NCBI GenBank assembly: GCA_017557625.1
Contig: JAFYYG010000022.1
Location: forward strand, 1 to 62,803
DNA length: 62,803 bases
Origin: Muribaculaceae bacterium
GTDB lineage: Bacteria > Bacteroidota > Bacteroidia > Bacteroidales > Muribaculaceae
Direction of reading: 5' to 3'
In this document: positions 52,963 to 60,845 of the stretch, piece by piece
Layout: each line of letters starts with the position of its first letter
Position numbering within the stretch: position 1 is the first letter of the stretch
Notes under the pieces: generated by a model
Told to the model about the DNA's origin: nothing
The model's input: the letters and a program-made list of their open reading frames with translations, nothing else
The model's database searches: none
Position numbers and translations under genes: made by a program

Positions 52963-54339
52963 TTATCCTAACCTGCGCAGTTTCACGGTGAAGTGGCGCA
53001 TCAATGGAGCTTCCCATTCGATGGCAACACCACGAGTGATCTCGTTGCGGCGGTCATAGACGTTCTTCAGGGCAGCCGCAATCACGTTCATGTGGTTGTC
53101 GGTGTAAACGCGGCGTGCTATGCACAGGCGCAGCAGGTCGAGACCACCAAAGCGGTTCTCTCGTGTCACAGGATCGCGGTCGGCGAGGATGTAGCCAATC
53201 TCGCAGCCACGGATGCCTGCCTCCAGGTAGAGCTCGCATGTGAGGGTCTGAGCTGGGAACTCTTCTTTTGGCACGTTGCACAACACCTTGTCTGCATCAA
53301 TAAAGAGGGCGTGACCACCCACTGGACGCTGGTAAGGAATGCCATACTCGTCGAGCTTGCTGGCGAGGTACTGCACCTGATGAATGCGGGTCTCGAGCAT
53401 ATCAAACTCGGTATTCTCGTCAAGACCTACCGCTAAAGCGTTCAAGTCGCGACCATTCAAGCCACCGTAGGTAAGGAATCCTTCAAAAGGAATGCAGTAT
53501 AGTTTTGCGCCTTCGTACCATTCCTCTTTGTTGGTAGCGATGAAACCACCCATATTCACGAGGCCATCCTTCTTGGCGCTCATGGTCATAGCGTCAACGT
53601 AGCTGTACATCTCGCGAGTTATCTCCTTGATGGTCTTGTTGGCATAGCCTTCCTCACGGGTCTTGATGAAATAGGCGTTCTCAGCAAAGCGGGCGCTATC
53701 CATCACAACAGGAACATTATACTTGTGGCACAGCTCGCAAGTCTCCTTGATGTTTTTCATCGAAACTGGCTGACCACCAACGGTATTATTGGTGACGGTA
53801 AGAACCATGAAAGGCACATTTCCCTCGTTCTCAACAAGCACTTTCTCAAGCTTCTCGAGCGACACATTGCCCTTGAAAGGAATCTCAAGTTGGGTGTCCT
53901 TAGCCTCATCGACAGTAACGTCGATAGCGGCAGCGTGACGGCTCTCAATGTGGCCCTTAGTAGTGTCGAAATGAGCGTTGCCAGGCACTACATTTCCCTC
54001 CTTAACCAGATAAGAGAACAGCACATTCTCAGCGGCGCGTCCCTGGTGTGTAGGGATGACATACTCGAAACCGAAAATGCGTTGAACAACCTCTTGGAAC
54101 TTATAGAACGAAGTGGCACCGGCATAACTCTCATCGCCGAGCATCAGTGCCGACCACTGGCGGTCGCTCATGGCACCGGTTCCCGAGTCGGTGAGACAAT
54201 CGATATACACCTGCTCAGCTTTTAGCATAAATACATTGTTGTTTGCTTCCTTGAGCCATTGCTCGCGCTGCTCGCGAGTACTTTTCTTCAAAGGCTCAAT
54301 CATCTTAATCTTCCACGATTCTGCAAATGGTAATTCCAT
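52963..54339 (-). CDS. tnaA: Tryptophanase
   Basis: 458 residues, normal length. The PLP enzyme splits tryptophan into indole, pyruvate and ammonia. Family signatures are LTDSGTGAMSDRQWSALMLGDESYAG, PTHQGRAAENVLF, TVTNNTVGGQPVSM, and the PLP-binding lysine in MSAKKDGLVNMGGF (about residue 255). The ATG at 54337-54339 gives MELPFAESWKIKMIEPL. Its promoter is about 270 bp upstream and the leader holds the 27-codon ORF at 54513-54596 that resembles TnaC, so regulation by ribosome arrest in response to tryptophan is plausible. Indole made by gut Bacteroidales affects host signalling. Confidence 0.97.
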   Translation of the reverse strand: MELPFAESWKIKMIEPLKKSTREQREQWLKEANNNVFMLKAEQVYIDCLTDSGTGAMSDRQWSALMLGDESYAGATSFYKFQEVVQRIFGFEYVIPTHQGRAAENVLFSYLVKEGNVVPGNAHFDTTKGHIESRHAAAIDVTVDEAKDTQLEIPFKGNVSLEKLEKVLVENEGNVPFMVLTVTNNTVGGQPVSMKNIKETCELCHKYNVPVVMDSARFAENAYFIKTREEGYANKTIKEITREMYSYVDAMTMSAKKDGLVNMGGFIATNKEEWYEGAKLYCIPFEGFLTYGGLNGRDLNALAVGLDENTEFDMLETRIHQVQYLASKLDEYGIPYQRPVGGHALFIDADKVLCNVPKEEFPAQTLTCELYLEAGIRGCEIGYILADRDPVTRENRFGGLDLLRLCIARRVYTDNHMNVIAAALKNVYDRRNEITRGVAIEWEAPLMRHFTVKLRRLG

Positions 54340-54512
54340 ATATATATTGTAATGTGACTATTTTGCTTTTGGGCTTAAAGTTTATTTTCATCAAAAAGAC
54401 ACAAGCCTATAAAAGCGAATTGTTGTTATATGTTTTCTTAAAAAAAGTGTATTGTATAAATATGTGGAAGGACAAGCACAAACAAATCATCCCTCCAACA
54501 TAATGGGGAGAG

Positions 54513-54596
54513 CTACTTGCAAAAATGGTCTATTTCTTTGATATTAAGAAATTTGCAAGAAATCAACGCAACATTTAATTGCCTCTCTTTTTTCAT
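54513..54596 (-). CDS. Putative TnaC-like leader peptide upstream of tnaA
   Basis: A 27-codon frame: ATG at 54594-54596, TAG at 54513-54515. It starts only about 12 nt after the predicted transcription start and lies 173 nt before tnaA on the same strand. The peptide begins MKKERQLNVALISC and continues KFLNIKEIDHFCK. The second half lines up with E. coli TnaC SKWFNIDNKIVDHRP: K, aromatic, N-I, K, I, D-H are shared in order. The critical Trp of TnaC is Phe here, and the terminal Pro is absent. The stretch after its stop is C/T-rich (CTCTCCCC and TGCTTGTCCTTCC), as expected for a Rho-loading site. Function is inference from position and similarity. Confidence 0.5.
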   Translation of the reverse strand: MKKERQLNVALISCKFLNIKEIDHFCK

Positions 54597-54614
54597 AATT
54601 GCTCTAATGTGGTG

Positions 54615-54622
54615 CAAAATTA
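54615..54622 (-). promoter_or_regulatory. Predicted promoter of tnaC-like ORF and tnaA
   Basis: CAAAATTA reads TAATTTTG on the minus strand, with a minus-strand TTG (CAA at 54643-54645) exactly 20 nt upstream. Predicted start near 54608, giving tnaA a leader of about 270 nt. Confidence 0.7.
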
Positions 54623-54698
54623 CGATATCTTTTATACATTTGCAACTTTGCATTTCATAAAAAGTGTTATCGATGCAAAAAAGTGAATTTAGCAAACA

Positions 54699-54792
54699 AG
54701 CTAACAAGAAACGAGCTGACAAGGCAAATGTATCTGTTGTTCGACTCCGTTACCATTGCCTTGTTTGCTTGTCCCTCGTCTGATTGTTAGCT
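54699..54792. repeat. REP-like palindromic element, copy 2
   Basis: Ends AGCTAACAA (54699-54707) and TTGTTAGCT (54784-54792) are a perfect 9-bp inverted repeat; CAAGGCAA (54720-54727) pairs with TTGCCTTG (54756-54763). Internal text GCTTGTCCCTcGTC matches copy 1 at 6312. Stem bases differ from copy 1 but stay paired. The right end overlaps the last codon and stop of the helicase gene. Confidence 0.65.
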
Positions 54793-56239
54793 ATATCGGG
54801 CAATTAATGAGATAAACCTTGCTTGTTGCGCGAGTGATGGCGGTGTAGAGCCAGGGCATGAAATCCACTGTGCTTAGCGCCTCAGGCATGATGGAGCCCA
54901 TATCAACAAAAACATTCCTCCATTGGCCACCTTGAGCTTTATGGCATGTGACGGCATAGGCAAACTTGACCTGCAGCGCGTTGAAATAAGGATGCTCCTT
55001 CATCTGGCGGTAGCGCTCTCGTTTGTCGCCGGTGAGTTCATTGAGCACTTCGTTATATAGAGTGTTGCTCTGTGCAACTGTCAACGCCGGAGTCTCGCTG
55101 AACAAGCTGTTGAGGATAATCTTAACGTCCATCTCCAAATTGTCGTGGTCGGGAAGCTCAACGGTGACATTAGCGAACCGCAGACCGTAGTATTGCTCCA
55201 CTTCGCCCCACACGCGCTTGACTCGCATCACGTCACCATTGGCAATGAAATCGATTTCTTTATAATCTTTCGCCCAATAGTAATTGTTCTTGGACACAAT
55301 AAGCATGTCACCGGTCGTCAACTCATCCTCACGGTAGAGAATCATATTGCGGATACCGCCATTGTAGAGCATGGCTCGCTTGTTGCTGCGTGTGATGACT
55401 ATCGTCTCTTCCAAACCGTCACGGTCGTAGCATTCATTCAACGTCTCCATCAGGAACTCTCCCGACAACGATTCAATATCGTGGTATTGAGTGAGCTCCA
55501 ATTTGGGCACCACTGCCTCGTCGCTAGTGAGAATCTTGCGCACTATAGTGGCATTTTGAAGAATGCCCGAATCAGAAGCCTGACGTGCGATAAGCGTGAG
55601 GTTAACATTATATATGAATAGACCATAACTTTGCAACAGATTCACGTCGAGCGCTGGACTTTCGCTTTGACCCACTGGCGACAGTTGCGCCCCGTCGCCC
55701 ATCAGCATCAGCTTGCAGCCTTCGCCATTATAGACATAACTCACCAAGTCATCAAGCAGGCGACCACTACCGAACATCGACCCTTCGGCCGATGAGTTGG
55801 CTATCATCGATGCCTCGTCAACTATAAAAACCGTGTTGGTGTGCTTATTCTCGGCAAGCGCGAAACTTTCGCCAAGATAGCTGTCCTGGCGGTATATCCT
55901 GCGATGTATGGTCCAAGCGGCACGATGTGAATACTCGCTAAGCACCTTAGCCGAACGGCCTGTGGGTGCCAACAGCACCACCTTGATGCCGAAACGTGTT
56001 AGTGTCTGAACTATTGCTCCTATCAATGATGTCTTGCCTGTGCCAGCATAACCGTTAAGCAGATACAAACTCCTCGCACCACCATAAAGATAAAAATGCG
56101 CAAACGAGGCAATCGCTTCAACCTGCTCAGCATTAGGCTGGTAAGGCAAGAACTCCAGCACATCGCTAAAGAAATCAGCAACCCTAACATCGTTGAGATT
56201 CACCTGAACTGGTTTATTATTTCCATTGTTTGCGTTCAT
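54791..56239 (-). CDS. RecD-like AAA ATPase / SF1 helicase
   Basis: 482 residues from the ATG at 56237-56239. Walker A is GYAGTGKTSLIG (about 63-74), Walker B FIVDEASM (about 137), motif III MGDGAQLSPVG, and a C-terminal UvrD_C_2/Viral-helicase segment FAYAVTCHKAQGGQWRNVFVD, then WLYTAITRATSKVYLI. The type is common in Bacteroidota as an exodeoxyribonuclease V alpha-like helicase without a RecB or RecC partner. The promoter ends so near the ATG that the mRNA would have almost no leader; a GTG at 56203 (VNLNDVRVADFF) is an alternative start. Frames reaching back to 56329 pass through the promoter. Confidence 0.9.
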   Translation of the reverse strand: MNANNGNNKPVQVNLNDVRVADFFSDVLEFLPYQPNAEQVEAIASFAHFYLYGGARSLYLLNGYAGTGKTSLIGAIVQTLTRFGIKVVLLAPTGRSAKVLSEYSHRAAWTIHRRIYRQDSYLGESFALAENKHTNTVFIVDEASMIANSSAEGSMFGSGRLLDDLVSYVYNGEGCKLMLMGDGAQLSPVGQSESPALDVNLLQSYGLFIYNVNLTLIARQASDSGILQNATIVRKILTSDEAVVPKLELTQYHDIESLSGEFLMETLNECYDRDGLEETIVITRSNKRAMLYNGGIRNMILYREDELTTGDMLIVSKNNYYWAKDYKEIDFIANGDVMRVKRVWGEVEQYYGLRFANVTVELPDHDNLEMDVKIILNSLFSETPALTVAQSNTLYNEVLNELTGDKRERYRQMKEHPYFNALQVKFAYAVTCHKAQGGQWRNVFVDMGSIMPEALSTVDFMPWLYTAITRATSKVYLINCPI

Positions 56240-56244
56240 CGTTG

Positions 56245-56252
56245 CAAAATTA
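56245..56252 (-). promoter_or_regulatory. Predicted promoter of RecD-like gene
   Basis: CAAAATTA reads TAATTTTG; a minus-strand TTG (CAA at 56272-56274) lies 19 nt upstream. Predicted start 56238-56241, practically on the ATG. Confidence 0.6.
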
Positions 56253-56359
56253 ATAATTCCTGATGGATTGACAAAATTGAATACGTTTTTCAAACGACAA
56301 GAAACGCGAACTAAAATGAAAAACTTCACATTTCATTTTGTATTTCACTCAACTTGCAT

Positions 56360-56367
56360 TAATTTTG
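56360..56367 (+). promoter_or_regulatory. Predicted promoter of AI-2E transporter gene
   Basis: TAATTTTG with TTG at 56338-56340, spacing 19 nt; 20 bp before the ATG at 56387. Confidence 0.6.
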
Positions 56368-56386
56368 CAAGATAAAATGGTGAAGG

Positions 56387-57649
56387 ATGAACATGATAAC
56401 ATCTAGGACAAAAAAGCGTTATGATTTTGACCGCGTCACTCGTCTGGTTATCACGATAGTGTGCATCGTGGTGGCAGTCTTCGTGATCAATTATTTGAGG
56501 AAAGTACTGCTGCCGTTCCTGATAGGTGGCCTGCTGGCTTATATGCTCAACCCACTTGTTGAGCTGATAAGAAAAGTGCTTCACTTGAAAGGTCGCGCCG
56601 TGGCATCTGTTCTGGCAATAGCGATTGCATTTGGAACAATAGTCACTGCCCTGTGGTTCCTTATCCCATACCTGATAAGTGAGGTGAGCAGCATGACGAC
56701 GATGCTTACTCACTATGCCAAGACATCATTCCAGGTTCCTCACATCCCTGCCGCCGTCCACGACTTCATTAGAGAGAACATAGATTTAAGTCAGTGGCAA
56801 AAACTGCTTACTAAAGAGCAATGGGTTAACCTGATAAACAATGTGCTTAGTGGAACTTGGAGCGTGCTGGGAGGAACTTTGCGGGTGATTCTATCTATTT
56901 TCACGTTGCTGTTAGTGCTCTTGTACATGTTCTTCATCTTGCTTGACTACGACAAGATAAAACGAAATTTCAAGGCTGCCATACCTCCCAAATACCGTCG
57001 CATTGGTCTCAAAATCATCCGCGATGTGGAACAGACAATGAGTCGTTACTTCCGCGGCCAAGCCCTTGTCTCTCTCTTTGTAGGCATCATATTTGCCATC
57101 GAGTTCTATATCATTGGCCTGCCTATGGCGATAGCTTTTGGACTCTTCATTGGCCTGCTCAACATGGTGCCCTACTTGCAATTAGTGTCGCTGCCTATTG
57201 CCGCATTCTTGTGCCTGGTACTGTCGGTAGATACCAACCAACCTTTCTGGCCTCTTTTTGGCTGGACCTTTATCGCCTATTGCATCTGCCAGGTCATTCA
57301 AGACTTGGTACTAATCCCATTGATTATGAGGCAGCAGATGGGCCTCAATCCAGCCATTGTATTCCTGTCACTCTCAATCTGGGGCTATATACTTGGTTTT
57401 GTGGGACTTATCATAGCCCTGCCATTAACTACACTCATCATCAGTTACTACAGCGAGTATGTGCTCCATGTTCCAAATCCTCTTTATAAAAAGAATAAGA
57501 AAAAGAAGAAGAAAAAGAAACACAAAGATGGGGTCATTAATTCAAATCTTGTGACTAATGATAACGATCAAATGACTTACGGAAGCGAGCAAGAGCCAGC
57601 AATCTACCAAAACGAGCATGATGTAGAGGAGTCTCCCGTTCAACTCTGA
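56387..57649 (+). CDS. AI-2E family transporter (PerM-like)
   Basis: A 420-residue inner-membrane protein with about eight helices: VTIVCIV-type helices at 20-40 and 42-60, one near 75-95, then the central soluble loop (about 105-160), and helices at about 165-190, 220-250, 255-285, 295-320 and 325-355. SGTWSVLGGTLRVILSIFTLLLVLLYMFFILLDYD and GLPLAI-like IGLPMAIAFGLFIGLLNMVPYL are family signatures. The function ranges from quorum-signal export to Na/H antiport in relatives; unknown here. The cytoplasmic C-terminus carries a KKNKKKKKKKKHK run and an acidic end. ATG at 56387. Confidence 0.9.
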   Translation: MNMITSRTKKRYDFDRVTRLVITIVCIVVAVFVINYLRKVLLPFLIGGLLAYMLNPLVELIRKVLHLKGRAVASVLAIAIAFGTIVTALWFLIPYLISEVSSMTTMLTHYAKTSFQVPHIPAAVHDFIRENIDLSQWQKLLTKEQWVNLINNVLSGTWSVLGGTLRVILSIFTLLLVLLYMFFILLDYDKIKRNFKAAIPPKYRRIGLKIIRDVEQTMSRYFRGQALVSLFVGIIFAIEFYIIGLPMAIAFGLFIGLLNMVPYLQLVSLPIAAFLCLVLSVDTNQPFWPLFGWTFIAYCICQVIQDLVLIPLIMRQQMGLNPAIVFLSLSIWGYILGFVGLIIALPLTTLIISYYSEYVLHVPNPLYKKNKKKKKKKKHKDGVINSNLVTNDNDQMTYGSEQEPAIYQNEHDVEESPVQL

Positions 57650-57697
57650 AACTATCAAAAAACAACTTAATGTCACTTGTTTTTCAAAAAAACTGCG

Positions 57698-57705
57698 TAA
57701 ATTTG
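57698..57705 (+). promoter_or_regulatory. Predicted -7 element of nusB-yajC-ybbR-coaE
   Basis: TAAATTTG with TTG at 57677-57679 (18 nt spacing), 65 bp before nusB. Confidence 0.5.
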
Positions 57706-57770
57706 TAGTGTTTTTATGAATTTTACCTCTCAAAAGGCGATACCAGCATATTAATTTTTTCACAAACACG

Positions 57771-58703
57771 ATGATTAACAGAATTTTAATTAGAATAAAA
57801 GTAGTTCAGATGTTCTATAGCTTCATGCTAACTCGAAACATCAAAACACCCGAAATGGCGACAAACGAGTTGCAGCAGAGTTTTGACAAATCCTATGAAC
57901 TATATAACTACTTGCTCAAGTTGATTATTGACCTGACAGATTTGCAGGAAAAGCTTCTTGACGAGGCAAGGCACAAATTCCTGCCAACTCACGAAGACCT
58001 TAACCCTAACCTGAAGTTTGTGAACAATGAACTTGTCATACTCCTGCGCGAGAATGAGAAACTACAGCATTACATCAAAGAGCACAAACTCTCATGGAAA
58101 GACAATGAGATCTTCTTGAAACTAATGCTCAACAAGATACAAAACAGCGATACATATCACGAGTATATGGAGAATGGCAGTAACGACCTCAACGGCGACT
58201 GCTATTTCTGGAAACAGATTTTCAAGAAACTGATTATCGATGACGATGATCTCCTCGAGGAGCTCGAGAACCAATCGGTGTACTGGAGCAGCGACGACCT
58301 TGACTTCATGGGGCAGTTTGTCATCAAGACTATCAAGCGGCTTAACGATGGTGACAGGCATCCTATCATGCCACAGTTCAAAGATCAAGAAGATGCAGAT
58401 TATGGCTATGAGCTGTTCATGGCGACTGTTAATCAAGAAGAACTGAACACTGCTACTATCGACAAATTCATTGACTCCCGCAACTGGGACAGCGAACGCA
58501 TTGCGCTTATTGACCGAGTAATTCTCCTTGTTGCACTTGCTGAAGTGAGAACATTTGATAAAATCCCTACAGCTGTGACTCTCAACGAATATATCGAGAT
58601 AGCAAAATCGTTCAGTAGTCCAAACAGTCCTGCATTTGTCAATGGCGTGTTAAATGCTGTCGTTCGTGAATTAAAGTATGCCGGCGTAATAAGAAAACAG
58701 TAA
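57771..58703 (+). CDS. nusB: Transcription antitermination factor NusB (long Bacteroidota form)
   Basis: 310 residues, twice the length of E. coli NusB. The start MINRILIRIKVVQMFYSFML and the C-terminal NusB core (DRVILLVALAEVRTFDKIPTAVTLNEYIEIAKSFSSPNSPAFVNGVLNAV) are clear. The middle (about 60-200) is a helical insertion typical of the phylum (YFWKQIFKKLIIDDDDLLEEL). NusB with NusE binds boxA in rRNA leaders and prevents premature termination. First gene of the conserved nusB-yajC-ybbR-coaE order. Confidence 0.95.
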   Translation: MINRILIRIKVVQMFYSFMLTRNIKTPEMATNELQQSFDKSYELYNYLLKLIIDLTDLQEKLLDEARHKFLPTHEDLNPNLKFVNNELVILLRENEKLQHYIKEHKLSWKDNEIFLKLMLNKIQNSDTYHEYMENGSNDLNGDCYFWKQIFKKLIIDDDDLLEELENQSVYWSSDDLDFMGQFVIKTIKRLNDGDRHPIMPQFKDQEDADYGYELFMATVNQEELNTATIDKFIDSRNWDSERIALIDRVILLVALAEVRTFDKIPTAVTLNEYIEIAKSFSSPNSPAFVNGVLNAVVRELKYAGVIRKQ

Positions 58704-58749
58704 TTTGAGATAAAGACAATTAATAATATTATTAACCAAACAAACTATT

Positions 58750-59091
58750 ATGTTGAATTATATTTTATTATTTGCACCACAAGGTAGTGAGGGCGGCAGT
58801 GGCATGATGAGCATCGTAATGATTGTTGCTCTTATTGCTATCTTCTATTTTTTCATGATTCGCCCACAAAGCAAGAAACAGAAAGAAATCAGACAGTTCC
58901 GCGATGCCTTGCAGAAAGGCGACAAAGTGATTACCGCTGGAGGTATACATGGCAAGATTCGCGAAATAAATGGAACTGTTATTGTTCTGGAAGTTGACAA
59001 CAACGTGAAAATCACCGTCGACAAAGCTATGGTTTACCCATCGGCAAGTGACGCCATTGAGACAGGAGGCGATATCAAGAACGCCAACTGA
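58750..59091 (+). CDS. yajC: Preprotein translocase subunit YajC
   Basis: 113 residues with one membrane helix (about 20-38, VMIVALIAIFYFFMIRPQSKKQKE), the typical IRPQ(S/K)KKxK sequence directly after it, and a small cytosolic domain (GDKVITAGGIHGKIREINGTVIVLEVDNNVKITVDKAMV). It joins SecDF in the Sec accessory complex. Lies 46 bp after nusB. Confidence 0.96.
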   Translation: MLNYILLFAPQGSEGGSGMMSIVMIVALIAIFYFFMIRPQSKKQKEIRQFRDALQKGDKVITAGGIHGKIREINGTVIVLEVDNNVKITVDKAMVYPSASDAIETGGDIKNAN

Positions 59092-59177
59092 TTGTAATTC
59101 AAAAGTAAACACATTATTATAGTAAAGTAGTGCGCATTGCACTACTCTACTATTGTTGCAATCCCACATAGTGTGTC

Positions 59178-60161
59178 ATGAGCTGGATAAAGCAGCATTT
59201 TAACTGGTTGTCATCGCTTCACAAAAAAATGTTGAGCAAGGAAACGTTCTTGTTCCTCACTTTTGTGGTGATTGCCACAATGTTTTGGGTTCTGCTCTCA
59301 TTCAACAACAACATGACTCACGACGTCACCATCAATGTGGTGGTGAAGACACCAAATAATGTCACTCTAATTAACGATGTTCCTTCAAAAATCACTGTAA
59401 CCGTCAAAGACCGAGGGTTGTCGTTCCTCAAATCCTTCTTTAAGTCAACACCATCCATAGAGATCAACTTCAACAAATACGTAAACGAGAAGAATGGCAC
59501 TATGGAAGTTACACCTAGCCAGCTTGTTAATGAGATAAGAAGAGCATTAAACAACGATGCAACCATCATCAAAGTCCTTCCCGAGAGCATAATCTCTAAA
59601 TACACCACTCTTCCTGGAAAAAAGGTGCCTGTGAATTGGGAAGACAACATTGAAAACATAATCCCCGACAAGCAATTTGTCATTAATCCCGACATGATAA
59701 AAACCGACCCTGACTCGGTTGTCATCTATGCACTAGACCAATCCACGTTGTTCAAAATAAATGAGGTGGATCTTTCTACAGTCGAAGTTGCACATCTCAC
59801 CTCAACATTCACTAAAGATGTGATGCTCAAAAGCATCAATAATGTCAAAATCGTACCTGACAGAGTGAAACTCACCGTTCCAGTTGAGCCGCTCATCAGG
59901 AAAGACTACAACGCATCTATCTCGGTGAGAAACCAACCCTATGGCGCGAAAGTTTTAGTTTTTCCACCTTCGGTTGATGTCTCCTTCCTTGTTCCACAGA
60001 GCCACTATCGAGACCCCATTAACCTAACTGTAATAGTTGATTATAACGACATCAACCAAAGCCATAACAAAGTGAACATAAAACTGGGTGAAGTATCAGG
60101 AAACTACACAAATGTGACTTTGCCCATCGACAGTGTAACATACCTGATCGAAAGATATTAA
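59178..60161 (+). CDS. YbbR-like domain protein
   Basis: 327 residues: an N-terminal membrane helix (about 24-42, FLFLTFVVIATMFWVLLSF) and an extracytoplasmic region with YbbR-like repeats (VTINVVVKTPNNVTLINDVPSKITVTVKDRG is the first; KIVPDRVKLTVPVEPL a later one). In Firmicutes the YbbR protein CdaR activates the cyclic-di-AMP synthase; whether this distant relative does anything similar is unknown, and no disA/cdaA gene lies in the window. Position between yajC and coaE is conserved in Bacteroidales. Confidence 0.85.
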   Translation: MSWIKQHFNWLSSLHKKMLSKETFLFLTFVVIATMFWVLLSFNNNMTHDVTINVVVKTPNNVTLINDVPSKITVTVKDRGLSFLKSFFKSTPSIEINFNKYVNEKNGTMEVTPSQLVNEIRRALNNDATIIKVLPESIISKYTTLPGKKVPVNWEDNIENIIPDKQFVINPDMIKTDPDSVVIYALDQSTLFKINEVDLSTVEVAHLTSTFTKDVMLKSINNVKIVPDRVKLTVPVEPLIRKDYNASISVRNQPYGAKVLVFPPSVDVSFLVPQSHYRDPINLTVIVDYNDINQSHNKVNIKLGEVSGNYTNVTLPIDSVTYLIERY

Positions 60162-60170
60162 ACTGCATTA

Positions 60171-60755
60171 ATGACCCAGAAAAAAATGATATCGATAACT
60201 GGAGGTATCGGCTCTGGTAAAAGCGTTGTCGCAAGAGTACTCCGCGAGATGGGATACCAAGTGTATGACTGTGACATGCACGCTAAGCGACTCATGAACT
60301 CCTCACATATCATCAGGCAGCAACTCACTTCACTCTTCGGCAAAGACATATACACCCCAGACGGCACCATCAATAAGCCGTTGCTAAGCTCCATCATCTT
60401 CAACAACCCCGACGCACTAGATGCTGTCAACTGCATAGTTCATCCAGTAGTAAAATACGACATTATTAATTGGCATAATTCAAGCGATTCCACTTGCAAC
60501 TTTGTAGAGACCGCAATCCTAGTAGAATCAGGAATGCACACTATGGTCGATGAGGTGTGGAACGTGACCGCCCCCGTTGAGACCCGCATCGCAAGAGTAA
60601 TGAGCCGCAACGCAACCACCCGCGACAAAGTGCTGGAGCGCATCAACTCGCAGTCCACATCCCTAAGCGATGTTGCTGTACCGGTCAAAACTATCATCAA
60701 CGACAATGACACAGCTATCCTACCACAGATAATTGCACTAATAAGCAACTCATAA
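60171..60755 (+). CDS. coaE: Dephospho-CoA kinase
   Basis: 194 residues. The P-loop is TGGIGSGKSVVA (10-21), followed by the CoA-binding YDCDMHAKRLMNSS and the family segment NNPDALDAVNCIVHPVV. The enzyme phosphorylates the 3'-OH of dephospho-CoA, the last step of CoA synthesis. ATG at 60171, only 9 bp after the YbbR stop, so the four genes nusB to coaE are one operon. A bidirectional terminator follows. Confidence 0.95.
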   Translation: MTQKKMISITGGIGSGKSVVARVLREMGYQVYDCDMHAKRLMNSSHIIRQQLTSLFGKDIYTPDGTINKPLLSSIIFNNPDALDAVNCIVHPVVKYDIINWHNSSDSTCNFVETAILVESGMHTMVDEVWNVTAPVETRIARVMSRNATTRDKVLERINSQSTSLSDVAVPVKTIINDNDTAILPQIIALISNS

Positions 60756-60793
60756 ACTTGCTACAACAACAATAACAGCAAGGGCATAAAAAA

Positions 60794-60828
60794 TTAGAGG
60801 AGCACCAGTATTACTGACGCTCCTCTAA
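60794..60828. terminator. Bidirectional terminator between coaE and tsf
   Basis: TTAGAGGAGC (60794-60803) and GCTCCTCTAA (60819-60828) form a perfect 10-bp stem. On the minus strand it is followed by AATTTTTTA, a good U-tract for ending rpsB-tsf. Confidence 0.88.
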
Positions 60829-60845
60829 ATGCTTAACCACAAAAA

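Noticed and set aside
54635-54642. Plus-strand TACATTTG as a promoter divergent from tnaA
   Set aside because: It fits the -7 pattern, but no gene follows on that strand and the -33 element is missing; it overlaps the -33 of the tnaA promoter.
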